From NCBI RefSeq assembly GCF_030563405.1, contig NZ_CP130748.1, positions 1,116,001 through 1,180,000 on the forward strand: DNA of 64,000 nucleotides, written 5' to 3'. The notes beneath the pieces are model-generated. The model was not told the origin of the DNA. It saw only the letters and a program-made list of their open reading frames with translations, and did not search any database. This document shows positions 9,734 through 19,937 of this stretch, one piece after another (positions within the stretch are counted from its first letter, which is position 1; each line of letters starts with the position of its first letter). This stretch comes from Vibrio sp. SNU_ST1. Lineage in GTDB: Bacteria; Pseudomonadota; Gammaproteobacteria; Enterobacterales; Vibrionaceae. Made by a program: the position numbers and the translations under genes.

Positions 9734-9752
9734 GTGAATCCTGTATGTTTTT

Positions 9753-9794
9753 ATGCTAGATGCTAGATGCTAGATGCTAGATGCTAGATGCTAG
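9753..9794. repeat. (ATGCTAG)6 heptamer array
   Basis: Six perfect copies of ATGCTAG, 42 bases, between rsmS and roxA. The right-hand units encode the last four residues and the stop of rsmS on the minus strand; the left edge is 20 bases from the roxA start codon. The same heptamer recurs at 22313-22347. Confidence 0.97.
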
Positions 9795-9947
9795 TTTGGC
9801 TTGTAAATCTTGTTGGACAATCTTAATTGCTTCTAACGCAACTTTTGGATCGATTTCGTTGCTTTCGAGCAGATAGATCAGGTCGACAGCTAACTTAACT
9901 TCTTCTGGGGCGTTATCCAGTGGTGATGATGGGTTATCAGTGCTCAT
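9777..9947 (-). CDS. rsmS: Ribosome maturation protein RsmS (YbaM family), short gene
   Basis: A 56-residue protein. The core NAPEEVKLAVDLIYLLE followed by IDPKVALEAIKIVQQD matches E. coli YbaM (RsmS), which lies beside priC there as well. The ATG at 9947 overlaps the end of priC by 11 bases, so the two are translationally coupled. The last residues (L-A-S-S-I) and the TAG stop are written by the heptamer array: the frame enters the repeat and meets a stop in the third unit. The natural C-terminus may therefore have been replaced by repeat sequence. RsmS is reported to act in large-subunit maturation; I rely on homology for that role. Confidence 0.85.
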   Translation of the reverse strand: MSTDNPSSPLDNAPEEVKLAVDLIYLLESNEIDPKVALEAIKIVQQDLQAKLASSI

Positions 9948-10485
9948 TTCGCTTAGGGTTCTCTAAGTTGATCAGTCTTTCAATATTTTTCATGGAGTCT
10001 TCGCAGCGTTCTAATCGTTCTTTTGCTAATTGCCAAACCTCGTCCGCTTTTTTCTTGCTGTGGCGAGGCGCAGATTCAAACGCTAACTTGCGTATTCGTA
10101 CTAAATCGACCAATCGCTTTTGCCAATCTTGATGCTGAGCGAGTTCGTTATATAGGTCGTTAAGGTTTTTCCCTGACTTACTTTTTCGATCTAACCTTAA
10201 ATCATGATTGGCTAACTCTCTTTGGACAGCTGCTATTTGATTGGTTAGCTTTTCAGTCAGGTAGGTCGCGCGAGATGCCGTGAGCTGATTATTGGCCTGC
10301 TCTCGCAATATGGTGCGGTACGTTGCCTGAGCTTCGAGTGCGTAGGGCAGTAAAATAGAAGAGCTGCACTTAAACAAGGTTCTATCAAACAACGCTTGAT
10401 GATAAGCCCCTCGAGATTTATCAACCTGAGAGCAATGGCCAATTAAGGTATCAATGACGCTTTTTAATTTAGAGAAATGATTCAT
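9937..10485 (-). CDS. priC: Primosomal replication protein PriC (N'')
   Basis: A 182-residue helical, basic protein of the PriC family, which binds SSB and remodels abandoned forks so that DnaB can be reloaded without PriA-PriB. HQDWQKRLVDLVRIRK and the C-terminal ERLERCEDSMKNIERLI resemble the matching E. coli segments. Sequence conservation in this family is weak, but the neighbour rsmS (ybaM) is the same as in E. coli, which supports the call. AAGG lies upstream of the ATG. It sits 30 bases after the TSUP permease gene and overlaps rsmS. Confidence 0.85.
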   Translation of the reverse strand: MNHFSKLKSVIDTLIGHCSQVDKSRGAYHQALFDRTLFKCSSSILLPYALEAQATYRTILREQANNQLTASRATYLTEKLTNQIAAVQRELANHDLRLDRKSKSGKNLNDLYNELAQHQDWQKRLVDLVRIRKLAFESAPRHSKKKADEVWQLAKERLERCEDSMKNIERLINLENPKRNEH

Positions 10486-10515
10486 TTTACTTACCTTGGG
10501 CGACTGCCTACTGGG

Positions 10516-11295
10516 CTATAAGGTTACAAACCAAGCTTCGTAAGCCAGCTTAATCGCAAGTACGCTTACAACAGTAACAAAAACAGGTCGTATAAATGTA
10601 GCACCGAAACGAATAGCAGAATGTGCCCCAACAAATGCTCCAGCCATCAAACAAAGACCCATAGTTAAGCCAAGAACCCAATCAATATGACCAAGAATCG
10701 CGAAGGTCACCAAAGAGGTGAAGTTGCTGGTGAAGTTCATTGCTTTAGACAAACCAGAAGCAAGTAAGATATTTAGGCGATAAAGCGCCATCGAGCTCAC
10801 AGTCCAAAAAGCGCCGGTTCCGGGGCCTGCAACACCATCATAAAAGCCGAGAATGAATCCTTGGTACTTTTGCTTTCTCTTAAGTACTGGGCATGGTTTA
10901 GGAGACACATTATGGCTCACGTCTGGAGTCTTATGAAAAATGGTATAGACCGCTGCTGCAAGAATGACTAGCGGTAATACCTTCTCTAACCACTCTGTGC
11001 TTATGGCATCGACGGTCAGGGTGCCGATTGTTGCACCTATTAAAGTAGATATGAATGCATTGACCCAACATTCAGGTTTGAACAGCTTCTTGCGATAGTA
11101 AGTAAAAGCGGCTGTTGATGAGGCGAACGTTGCGGCCAGCTTATTAGTGCCGAGTGCAATGTGTGGTGGTAAACCAAGCGATAATAAAGCTGGGACAGTT
11201 AACATCCCTCCGCCACCGGCGACAGCATCAATAAAGCCTGCAGCAAATGCAACCAAGGCAAGTATGACCAACATGGTTGGCTCAATCATTTCCAT
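10516..11295 (-). CDS. TSUP (TauE/SafE) family permease, YfcA-like
   Basis: A 259-residue integral membrane protein with about eight helices. It carries the family hallmarks: the N-terminal AAGFIDAVAGGGG with VPALL after it, LGTNKLAATFASSTAAFTY in the first half, and the second-half counterpart FYDGVAGPGTGAF. The family exports or imports sulfonates, sulfite, sulfoacetate or similar anions; the substrate here is unknown. The best match from memory is YfcA. The ribosome-binding site in front of the chosen ATG is weak; a second ATG at codon 3 is possible. It lies 30 bases upstream of priC. Confidence 0.85.
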   Translation of the reverse strand: MEMIEPTMLVILALVAFAAGFIDAVAGGGGMLTVPALLSLGLPPHIALGTNKLAATFASSTAAFTYYRKKLFKPECWVNAFISTLIGATIGTLTVDAISTEWLEKVLPLVILAAAVYTIFHKTPDVSHNVSPKPCPVLKRKQKYQGFILGFYDGVAGPGTGAFWTVSSMALYRLNILLASGLSKAMNFTSNFTSLVTFAILGHIDWVLGLTMGLCLMAGAFVGAHSAIRFGATFIRPVFVTVVSVLAIKLAYEAWFVTL

Positions 11296-11423
11296 AAATA
11301 GCTAGTGTTCTCGTTATCGGCTGTTCGGGCAGCCACATGAAAAATCGAGGGATTAGTCATGTTGGGTTGTGAATGCAAGGGCCTAGCGATGGCAGGCCCA
11401 TTACTACCTCGAGGGTAGGAAAA

Positions 11424-13499
11424 TTAGTATTTTATTGTTCTTTTAAAAGGCGGTAGTGAATCGAGTAGGGACTTTCCGTATCGCTTCGTGACTATGCGTC
11501 TATCAAGGATCGTGACTTTACCAGAATCTCGTTCCTTACGCAGCAATCTACCCACCGATTGAATAAGCTTTTTACTCGCTTCGGGAACAGTAATCTGCAT
11601 AAAAGGATTACCGCCACGAGATTCAATATATTCTGAATGTGCTCGCTCTACAGGAGAGGTCGGAACCCCAAAAGGAATCTTGGTAATAACGAGGTTTTCA
11701 AGCAGCTCGCCCGGTAGATCGAGACCCTCAGAAAAGCTACCCGTTCCAAAAAGAACGCTGGTTTTACCTTGGTCAATGAGCTTTTTATGTTTTTTTAGAA
11801 TTTCAGTTCGTGAAGTATCACCCTGAACCTGTAATGCCCACGACTTTTTAACGAAATCTGTTGCCAAAGCCTCGGCCACTTGGTTCATTTGCCAATAAGA
11901 AGAGAATAGAACGAGATTGGCTTTGTTGTCTTCTATTACCTTAGGCAATATTTCAATAAGATATTCAGTAAACTGAGGTGCTTGCGGTTCATACTTCATT
12001 GCAGGAATAACCAGCTCAGCTTGGTTCTGGTAATCAAACGGCGATGCCAAAGCAAGAAATTGTACACCATCTTCTGCTTTTTGGCTGATACCTGATTGAT
12101 GACAAAAAAAGCTGAAAGAGTTGAGCGCCCTCATGGTCGCAGATACTAACACTGCACCAACACAACGACTCCAAATCTGTTGGTCCAGTTGCCAACCGAC
12201 TTCTAATGGTGAGACATTAACAACAAAGTCCCCCTCGCTTTCTTTGCTTAATTCAAGCCAACGAGCCAAAGGCGCCCCTTTTTCTCTCTTAGGTTCAGCC
12301 ATTAATCGCCAAACTTGAGCAAGGTTTTCTGTTCTTTGTATATAGAAGCCAATCTCTGCAAGCGCAGGCTCTGCAAGCTTTGTTGAAAGCTCTCCATCTT
12401 TGACTCGTTCTGCAATCAAGTCTGCAATTTTCGCAACGGCTTGGCTCGCCTTTTGCGTTAATTGCTTGAGATCTTTCGATTCGCTTTCTAACCATTCAGG
12501 TAAGTCGCCATGCTCGAAGCGATACAAGCCATCTTCAAAGTGGCTAGCGTCAAACTGTTTACTCATTTGAGTCAGGGTCGGGATCAGTTGTTGTACCGAG
12601 TCTTGCAACTCATTTCTAAATCGATGAACACGTTTCTCGTCTGCTAGCCCCGAAAGCTTAGTGATCGATTGATTCAAACGCTCTAACCAAGAGGCCGCAC
12701 CTTTTAAGCTTGCGGCCGCAGAGGAGTGATCTCTTGCTACATGTGGCAAGTGGTGAGCTTCATCAAATATATAGATGCTATTTTCTGGTTCTGGCAGTAT
12801 CACACCGCCGCCTAGGTCCGCATCAGCCATCACTAAACTGTGATTGGCGATAATCACGTCCGCTTTATCTAGCTCTGAGCGCGCTTTCTGGAAAGGGCAG
12901 TCTCTGTGTGTAGGCATACTGTTGTTACAGCTGTGCTTATCACTGACGATCATCTGCCAAATCATGTTGTCGATAGGTTTTGGCCAAGAATCACGGTCGC
13001 CATCCCATTTACCTTGAGTCAAACTACGGTACATGGTTTGCAGTTGTTCGATGTCTTTCTTTTTTGGTTTGGATTCGAACATGGCCATTTGACCGCCATC
13101 AACCCCACACGCAGCGGCTAACTTCTCTGTACAACAATAACGCTGCCTACCTTTTGCAAGAATGAAAGAAAACTCTCTATCAGTAAGTCTTCTATATAGG
13201 GGGAGATCTTTATTGACGAGTTGTTCTTGTAGCGCAACCGTTGCTGTTGAAATGACGATTTTCCGATTGTTGAGTACCGCAACAGGAATTGTTGCCATCA
13301 AATAAGCCAGTGATTTCCCGATCCCGGTACCTGCTTCAGCAACAATCATGCGATTACTTTTGTGGTATTGACCACAAAGTGTCTTGGCTATTTCTGCAAC
13401 AAGGTAATTTTGAGCACGTCGAGGTACAAAGTTATCCAACTGATCTTGGAGGTTTTGATAACTGGTGCGTATAGAATTTTGAATTTTAGTAGTTAGCAT
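11424..13499 (-). CDS. dinG: ATP-dependent DNA helicase DinG
   Basis: A 691-residue XPD-like superfamily 2 helicase that unwinds 5'-tailed duplexes, D-loops and R-loops. Walker A AEAGTGIGKS (about residues 55-64), DEAH in IFDEAHH (near 246-249) and the C-terminal QSVGRLLR motif VI are present. In the iron-sulfur region the cysteines are C122, C123, C131, C191 and C201. E. coli has a CxxxxCxxxxxC triplet near 194-205 whose middle cysteine has no counterpart here. The frame is open to 13535 from a GTG, but ATG at 13499 gives the usual N-terminus and has AGGT 7 bases upstream. The gap to the next gene holds only a short GC hairpin (11379-11399). Confidence 0.93.
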   Translation of the reverse strand: MLTTKIQNSIRTSYQNLQDQLDNFVPRRAQNYLVAEIAKTLCGQYHKSNRMIVAEAGTGIGKSLAYLMATIPVAVLNNRKIVISTATVALQEQLVNKDLPLYRRLTDREFSFILAKGRQRYCCTEKLAAACGVDGGQMAMFESKPKKKDIEQLQTMYRSLTQGKWDGDRDSWPKPIDNMIWQMIVSDKHSCNNSMPTHRDCPFQKARSELDKADVIIANHSLVMADADLGGGVILPEPENSIYIFDEAHHLPHVARDHSSAAASLKGAASWLERLNQSITKLSGLADEKRVHRFRNELQDSVQQLIPTLTQMSKQFDASHFEDGLYRFEHGDLPEWLESESKDLKQLTQKASQAVAKIADLIAERVKDGELSTKLAEPALAEIGFYIQRTENLAQVWRLMAEPKREKGAPLARWLELSKESEGDFVVNVSPLEVGWQLDQQIWSRCVGAVLVSATMRALNSFSFFCHQSGISQKAEDGVQFLALASPFDYQNQAELVIPAMKYEPQAPQFTEYLIEILPKVIEDNKANLVLFSSYWQMNQVAEALATDFVKKSWALQVQGDTSRTEILKKHKKLIDQGKTSVLFGTGSFSEGLDLPGELLENLVITKIPFGVPTSPVERAHSEYIESRGGNPFMQITVPEASKKLIQSVGRLLRKERDSGKVTILDRRIVTKRYGKSLLDSLPPFKRTIKY

Positions 13500-14012
13500 A
13501 CTGTGACCTACGTAACGGAGCGAGGATAGTAGCACATATCACTAGTCGGTACATTTACCGCAAAACAGCTTGCTTTTGAATCAAAGGTAGATCTCGTTCA
13601 CAAAAAAAAACTGAACCTTCAGGAACTTAACGATTTTATTTATGTTGCGAAATATATATATTAAAAAACCGCACGATGCAGGTGTTATATTCTGTGAATT
13701 AAGCTTTTAACCCATTATTGCGGAGTGTTGTACTGACTTGTTCTTTATTTGGGCTATTATATTTCCCTTGAAAATTAAGGGTAAGTTGCTCGTAAAATGA
13801 TGAAAAAAAATGTAAACCTATGATTTTTATGTGTTTTTGTTTTTTTTAGGTTTGTTTTTAGTTTATTTGACACGCAGGATAATCTTTTGCAATCTAGACC
13901 ACGAAATTTAGTGGCGGTGATTAACTACCAAAGAGTAGTAATGACCAGTCATAAAAAATAAAAGGGAACCGGGCAAGGATCTCCCATTCTTAGAAAAGGC
14001 AGTGGATTTATT
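13500..14012. other. dinG / porin intergenic region with porin leader
   Basis: About 510 A+T-rich bases between divergent genes. TTGACA at 13867-13872 is a plausible -35 element for the porin, but no convincing -10 lies at the right distance, so the promoter is not assigned. A long leader (roughly 13900-14012) contains the small hairpin ACTACCAAAGAGTAGT, as expected for a porin mRNA open to small-RNA control; no specific small-RNA site is recognised. Confidence 0.4.
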
Positions 14013-15014
14013 ATGAAAAAGACTCTATTAGCTCTAGTAGTAGCAGCAGCTTCTACTTCTGCATTCGCAAACGTTGATACTCAAAACTCTAAGCCAAATT
14101 TTGAGTTTGACCCAATGCACAAAGACCAGTTCTCAGTTTCTGGTGCAATCGGTCTTGGTGGTTACTACGATACAAAAACTAAAGCTCTTTACGATGATTG
14201 GGCTACTGCAGTAACAGTTGCGACTATCTACCAAAACAACCGTCTACGTGGTTACGTAGAAGTTGATCTAGAGCTAAACTACAGCACAGATGAAGCTAAG
14301 AAAAACATTCAATCTGGCCCTGCAACTGACCTAGATAAAGCATGGTTAGGTTACGAAACTGATTTCGGTCTAGTATCTTTCGGTTGGGAAAATGATACTG
14401 CACTTGATAAAGTTGATGGCGCTGGCGACAACACTTACGAGTTCGGTTCTTCTGCAGGCGACACTTCTGACGCATTCAACGTAATCAAGTTTGAAGGTAA
14501 GGCATCTGCATTTGCATACGGTATCTCTACTTTTGAAACTGATGATAACCGTGAAAAAGCTGAAACTGGCTACAACGGCTACTTCGGTGTAGAGCAAGAG
14601 ACTTACAAAGTTTACGCTGGTTACGAAACTCGTGAAGCTGGTAAAGAAGACCAAGAAGTTATCTCTCTATCTGGTAACGTAACTCTAGGTGCAGCATCTC
14701 TAGGTGCAAACTTCTGGGTTAACGATAACGAGACTAAAGCTAAAACAGGTTCTACGGACACTGGTTACTACCTATCAGGTTCTTACGCAGTAACTGAAGC
14801 TCTAAAACTTGCTGCAGGCTACAACGCTGTTGAAACTGACTTCCAACTTGCTGGTAAAGCCGATGTTGATATGTCTCGCGTAAACATCGCTGCTATGTAC
14901 ACTCTTAACGACCGTGTTGACATGGGTATCGATATCCTACGTGACCTTGACACAAAGTCTGCTGATCAAGGTAACGAGACTGCAGTATTTGCTGCAATGT
15001 TCTACAGCTTCTAA
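14013..15014 (+). CDS. Major outer membrane porin (OmpU/OmpL-like)
   Basis: A 333-residue beta-barrel porin. The signal peptide MKKTLLALVVAAASTSAFA should be cut before Asn20. The mature part has alternating aromatic beta-strands, acidic loops and ends in Phe (MFYSF), the recognition signal for the BAM complex. Codon use is strongly biased to CGT, GGT, TAC, AAC, CTA and similar codons, unlike the weakly biased neighbours, which indicates very high expression. It is monocistronic with its own terminator. It belongs to the Gram-negative porin family of Vibrionaceae, but whether it is the orthologue of OmpU, OmpL or another porin cannot be settled here, so no symbol is given. Confidence 0.88.
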   Translation: MKKTLLALVVAAASTSAFANVDTQNSKPNFEFDPMHKDQFSVSGAIGLGGYYDTKTKALYDDWATAVTVATIYQNNRLRGYVEVDLELNYSTDEAKKNIQSGPATDLDKAWLGYETDFGLVSFGWENDTALDKVDGAGDNTYEFGSSAGDTSDAFNVIKFEGKASAFAYGISTFETDDNREKAETGYNGYFGVEQETYKVYAGYETREAGKEDQEVISLSGNVTLGAASLGANFWVNDNETKAKTGSTDTGYYLSGSYAVTEALKLAAGYNAVETDFQLAGKADVDMSRVNIAAMYTLNDRVDMGIDILRDLDTKSADQGNETAVFAAMFYSF

Positions 15015-15046
15015 TAGTTACTTAATTAGTAATTGTTAAACGTTGA

Positions 15047-15076
15047 TAAAAGCCAGTCTTACGACTGGCTTTTTTG
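15047..15076 (+). terminator. Intrinsic terminator of porin gene
   Basis: AGCCAGTC, loop TTAC and GACTGGCT, preceded by A residues and followed by a T-run. Confidence 0.9.
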
Positions 15077-15101
15077 TATCTGGAATTTGCCCGTTGCATA
15101 T

Positions 15102-15134
15102 AAAAATGGCCGCTGAATCAGCGGCCATTTTATT
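15102..15134 (-). terminator. Intrinsic terminator of rluE
   Basis: AAATGGCCGCTGA and TCAGCGGCCATTT form a 13-bp perfect stem with a one-base centre; read leftward it is followed by T residues. Confidence 0.85.
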
Positions 15135-15154
15135 TGGTTATTTCGTCGTTGGTT

Positions 15155-15883
15155 TCAAACTTCTTTCCATTCACCTGGCTGAAGCTGACCCACGTCCATA
15201 TTGCCCATTGAGTAGCGGATTAGACGCAGGGTAGGGAAGCCTATGTTTGCCGTCATTCGTCTTACCTGACGGTTACGTCCTTCGATGATGGTAATAGCTA
15301 ACCATGTTGTTGGTATCGCCGCTCTGAAGCGCACTGGCGGTGTTCTGTTCCAAATCTCAGGTTCTTGCATCACTTGTACTTCTGCAGGCAATGTCATGCC
15401 ATCTTTTAGTTCCACACCTTTTCTCAGTTTATCTAGATCTTTCTCAGAAGGTGCACCTTCAACCTGTACCCAATAAGTCTTGGGTGATTTTGAGTTCGGC
15501 TGAGTCAACTTAGCTTGAAAGATGCCATCATTGGTCAAGACCAATAAACCTTCACTATCGCGATCTAAGCGGCCAGCAGCATAAACATCTTTTACTGGAA
15601 TAAAATCCGCTAGCGTTTTTCTACCTTCGCCATCAGTGAACTGGCTGAGCGTATCAAAAGGCTTGTTGAATAGAATCACTTTGCGATCTTCGGGGGCTAC
15701 CTTAGGCTTTGCGTGGGTAGGTTTACCTTTATATCGGTGTTTGCTGGAGTACGGTTTTTTGTGTGAACTGCCAGTGTCATTTTTACCACTGTGTTGATTC
15801 TGTCTATTACCGCTTTGTTTTAATGTGGTACCAGAACGAGCCGGTTTGTCTGAACGAGATGCGCTGCGTGAGCGAGTAGACAT
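15155..15883 (-). CDS. rluE: 23S rRNA pseudouridine(2457) synthase RluE
   Basis: A 242-residue RsuA/RluB/E/F family pseudouridine synthase. [27 protein letters not shown], the catalytic Asp107 in GRLDRDSEG and [23 protein letters not shown] match E. coli RluE, which makes pseudouridine 2457 in 23S rRNA. The first 65 residues or so are a low-complexity basic tail rich in Ser, Arg, Lys and His, much longer than the E. coli one and likely an unstructured RNA-binding extension; there is no S4 domain. AAGGT stands 8 bases before the ATG, supporting the long start. Confidence 0.9.
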   Translation of the reverse strand: MSTRSRSASRSDKPARSGTTLKQSGNRQNQHSGKNDTGSSHKKPYSSKHRYKGKPTHAKPKVAPEDRKVILFNKPFDTLSQFTDGEGRKTLADFIPVKDVYAAGRLDRDSEGLLVLTNDGIFQAKLTQPNSKSPKTYWVQVEGAPSEKDLDKLRKGVELKDGMTLPAEVQVMQEPEIWNRTPPVRFRAAIPTTWLAITIIEGRNRQVRRMTANIGFPTLRLIRYSMGNMDVGQLQPGEWKEV

Positions 15884-18448
<2,565 letters not shown>

Positions 18449-18460
18449 TGATTGGACTCA

Positions 18461-18494
18461 TCGTTAGTAAGTCATGAACATGATTTACTAACGA
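18461..18494 (+). other. Long 3' hairpin between icd stop and its terminator
   Basis: TCGTTAGTAAGTCATG (18461-18476) and CATGATTTACTAACGA (18479-18494) pair over 16 bases with a single G-U pair and a 2-base gap. No T-run follows. The true terminator is 43 bases further on. Confidence 0.75.
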
Positions 18495-18536
18495 GTTGCT
18501 TGGTCTGGAAGTTAAGTCACAGATAAAGTCAAAACG

Positions 18537-18575
18537 AAAGACGCTTTAACGATAACGTTAAAGCGTCTTTTTTTA
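18537..18575 (+). terminator. Intrinsic terminator of icd
   Basis: AAAGACGCTTTAACG and CGTTAAAGCGTCTTT form a 15-bp perfect stem with a 4-base loop and a T-run. Confidence 0.93.
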
Positions 18576-18652
18576 TTCATAATGCTTCCTAGACCTAGCT
18601 AAAGGGATCTCTCGGGCAAATTGTACTGTGAATAGCTTTTATCTCTCAGATC

Positions 18653-18702
18653 GAAAAACCGCCCATTTAAGCCTGTATTACAGGTATGAAATGAGCGGTT
18701 TC
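18653..18702 (-). terminator. Terminator of cspD with nested stem
   Basis: Read leftward, AAACCGCTCATTT pairs with AAATGGGCGGTTT and runs into TTTTTC. The loop itself contains the palindrome CCTGTATTACAGG. It lies 65 bases past the cspD stop. Confidence 0.8.
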
Positions 18703-18766
18703 AATGTTCTGCTTACCTGACAGTCGTCAATTAAGACTGATAGAGATCTACATGTTTGGCAATCGC

Positions 18767-18988
18767 CTATTTTACGGCGCTGCCTTCTACAGGAACAACG
18801 GAGCTAGCATGGGAGCCTTTAGGTCCACTTTCTACTTCATAATCGACCTGTTGACCTGCCTTTAAGGTTCGATAACCTTCCATTTGTATTGTGGAGTAGT
18901 GCGCGAAAATATCGCCATCTTCACCTTCTGGACAAATAAAGCCAAACCCTTTGGCATTGTTAAACCATTTTACTGTACCTGTAGCCAT
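18767..18988 (-). CDS. cspD: Cold shock-like protein CspD
   Basis: A 73-residue single cold-shock domain protein. KGFGFICPEG (RNP1) and DIFAHYSTI (RNP2), then MEGYRTLKAGQQV, match E. coli CspD, a stationary-phase inhibitor of replication that binds single-stranded DNA and RNA. The start is the ATG at 18988 because GAGGG lies 9 bases upstream; an upstream in-frame ATG at 18997 would overlap that site. The divergent neighbour is clpS-clpA, the same order as in E. coli. Confidence 0.93.
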   Translation of the reverse strand: MATGTVKWFNNAKGFGFICPEGEDGDIFAHYSTIQMEGYRTLKAGQQVDYEVESGPKGSHASSVVPVEGSAVK

Positions 18989-19577
18989 GCTATACATCCC
19001 TCATGCATTTTGTTACTAACGTTGTTATATCAAATCAATGTAAGTTCGATTGATATTATTCCTATCAACTAAACAATTTCAGCTGATAGCTTGAATCTCA
19101 TACATTGCTTACGGAAATTAACGCTACCCTGCGTAATTATTCCTTATTATAAATTTTTAACGCTTATTACTAGGTTTAGAATCGTGTTACGAAGTTGTAT
19201 CAGAAAAACCTTTTAGCTCCAATGTAGCTAATGATTGAGTACAGTCAATAGCAAATTGGTATAAAAATGATCAATTTTAATAACAAATCACATTCGAGAT
19301 TGACTGCATACTATTAACTAAATAGTAACTTAACGACGATCTTATCGTCACCATCAATAGTTGTGGTGTCTTTTTAATCAATCACATATGTTAATCCTGT
19401 TAATCGAGATCTTTTATTTGCAGCGATGGAAATGGTGGATTAGGCTCAGTATAGAGGAATATTTTTTGGTACTGTTTCTTGGTGCAGTTTCTTAGTACAC
19501 CGTAATGCGTGAATGTGGTAAATTTGAGTTAACTAAACATTCACGACTTCCGAAAAATAACCCTTAGCAAAGCTAAT
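18989..19577. other. cspD / clpS divergent intergenic region
   Basis: 589 A+T-rich bases with the divergent promoters. A hairpin GACGAT-CTT-ATCGTC (19335-19349) is followed directly by CACCA...TGGTG and TCTTTTT (19349-19376), which could end a short rightward transcript. Nothing else is recognised. Confidence 0.4.
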
Positions 19578-19898
19578 ATGAGCAGAAACTTTGAATGGGC
19601 ATCTCCAGGCTCAGATTTACTGGAGAAAGAGAGAACGAAAGTAAAGCCACCGGCAATGTATAACGTTGTATTACATAACGATGACTACACGCCCATGGAC
19701 TTTGTAATCGAGATCCTAGAGCGACTTTTCTCACTAGATATCGAAAAAGCAACGGAAGTGATGCTCAAGGTTCATTATGAAGGTAAAGCTATTTGCGGCA
19801 CATACAGTGCTGAAATAGCGGAAACAAAGGTAGCGCAGGTAACGATGTACTCAAAGGAAAATGAGCATCCGCTACTATGTACAATGGAGCAAGTGTAA
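19578..19898 (+). CDS. clpS: ClpS adaptor of the ClpAP protease
   Basis: A 106-residue ClpS-family adaptor that carries N-degron substrates (N-terminal Leu, Phe, Tyr, Trp) to ClpA. The conserved VVLHNDDYTPMDFVIEIL lines the N-degron pocket, and VHYEGKAICGTYSAEIAETKV completes the fold. The flexible N-terminal extension that enters ClpA is present (about residues 1-25). The Shine-Dalgarno sequence is weak. clpA starts 39 bases after its stop, so the two form one operon. Confidence 0.97.
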   Translation: MSRNFEWASPGSDLLEKERTKVKPPAMYNVVLHNDDYTPMDFVIEILERLFSLDIEKATEVMLKVHYEGKAICGTYSAEIAETKVAQVTMYSKENEHPLLCTMEQV

Positions 19899-19937
19899 AT
19901 TGCTCGAACAACACTGTTGTTCCCTTAGGAGGTACTT

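Noticed and set aside
11379-11399. GGGCCT/AGGCCC hairpin after dinG as terminator
   Set aside because: Short stem and no T-run on the minus strand.
13867-13900. Sigma-70 promoter for the porin
   Set aside because: TTGACA is clear, but no -10 hexamer lies 16-18 bases downstream, so no promoter is called.
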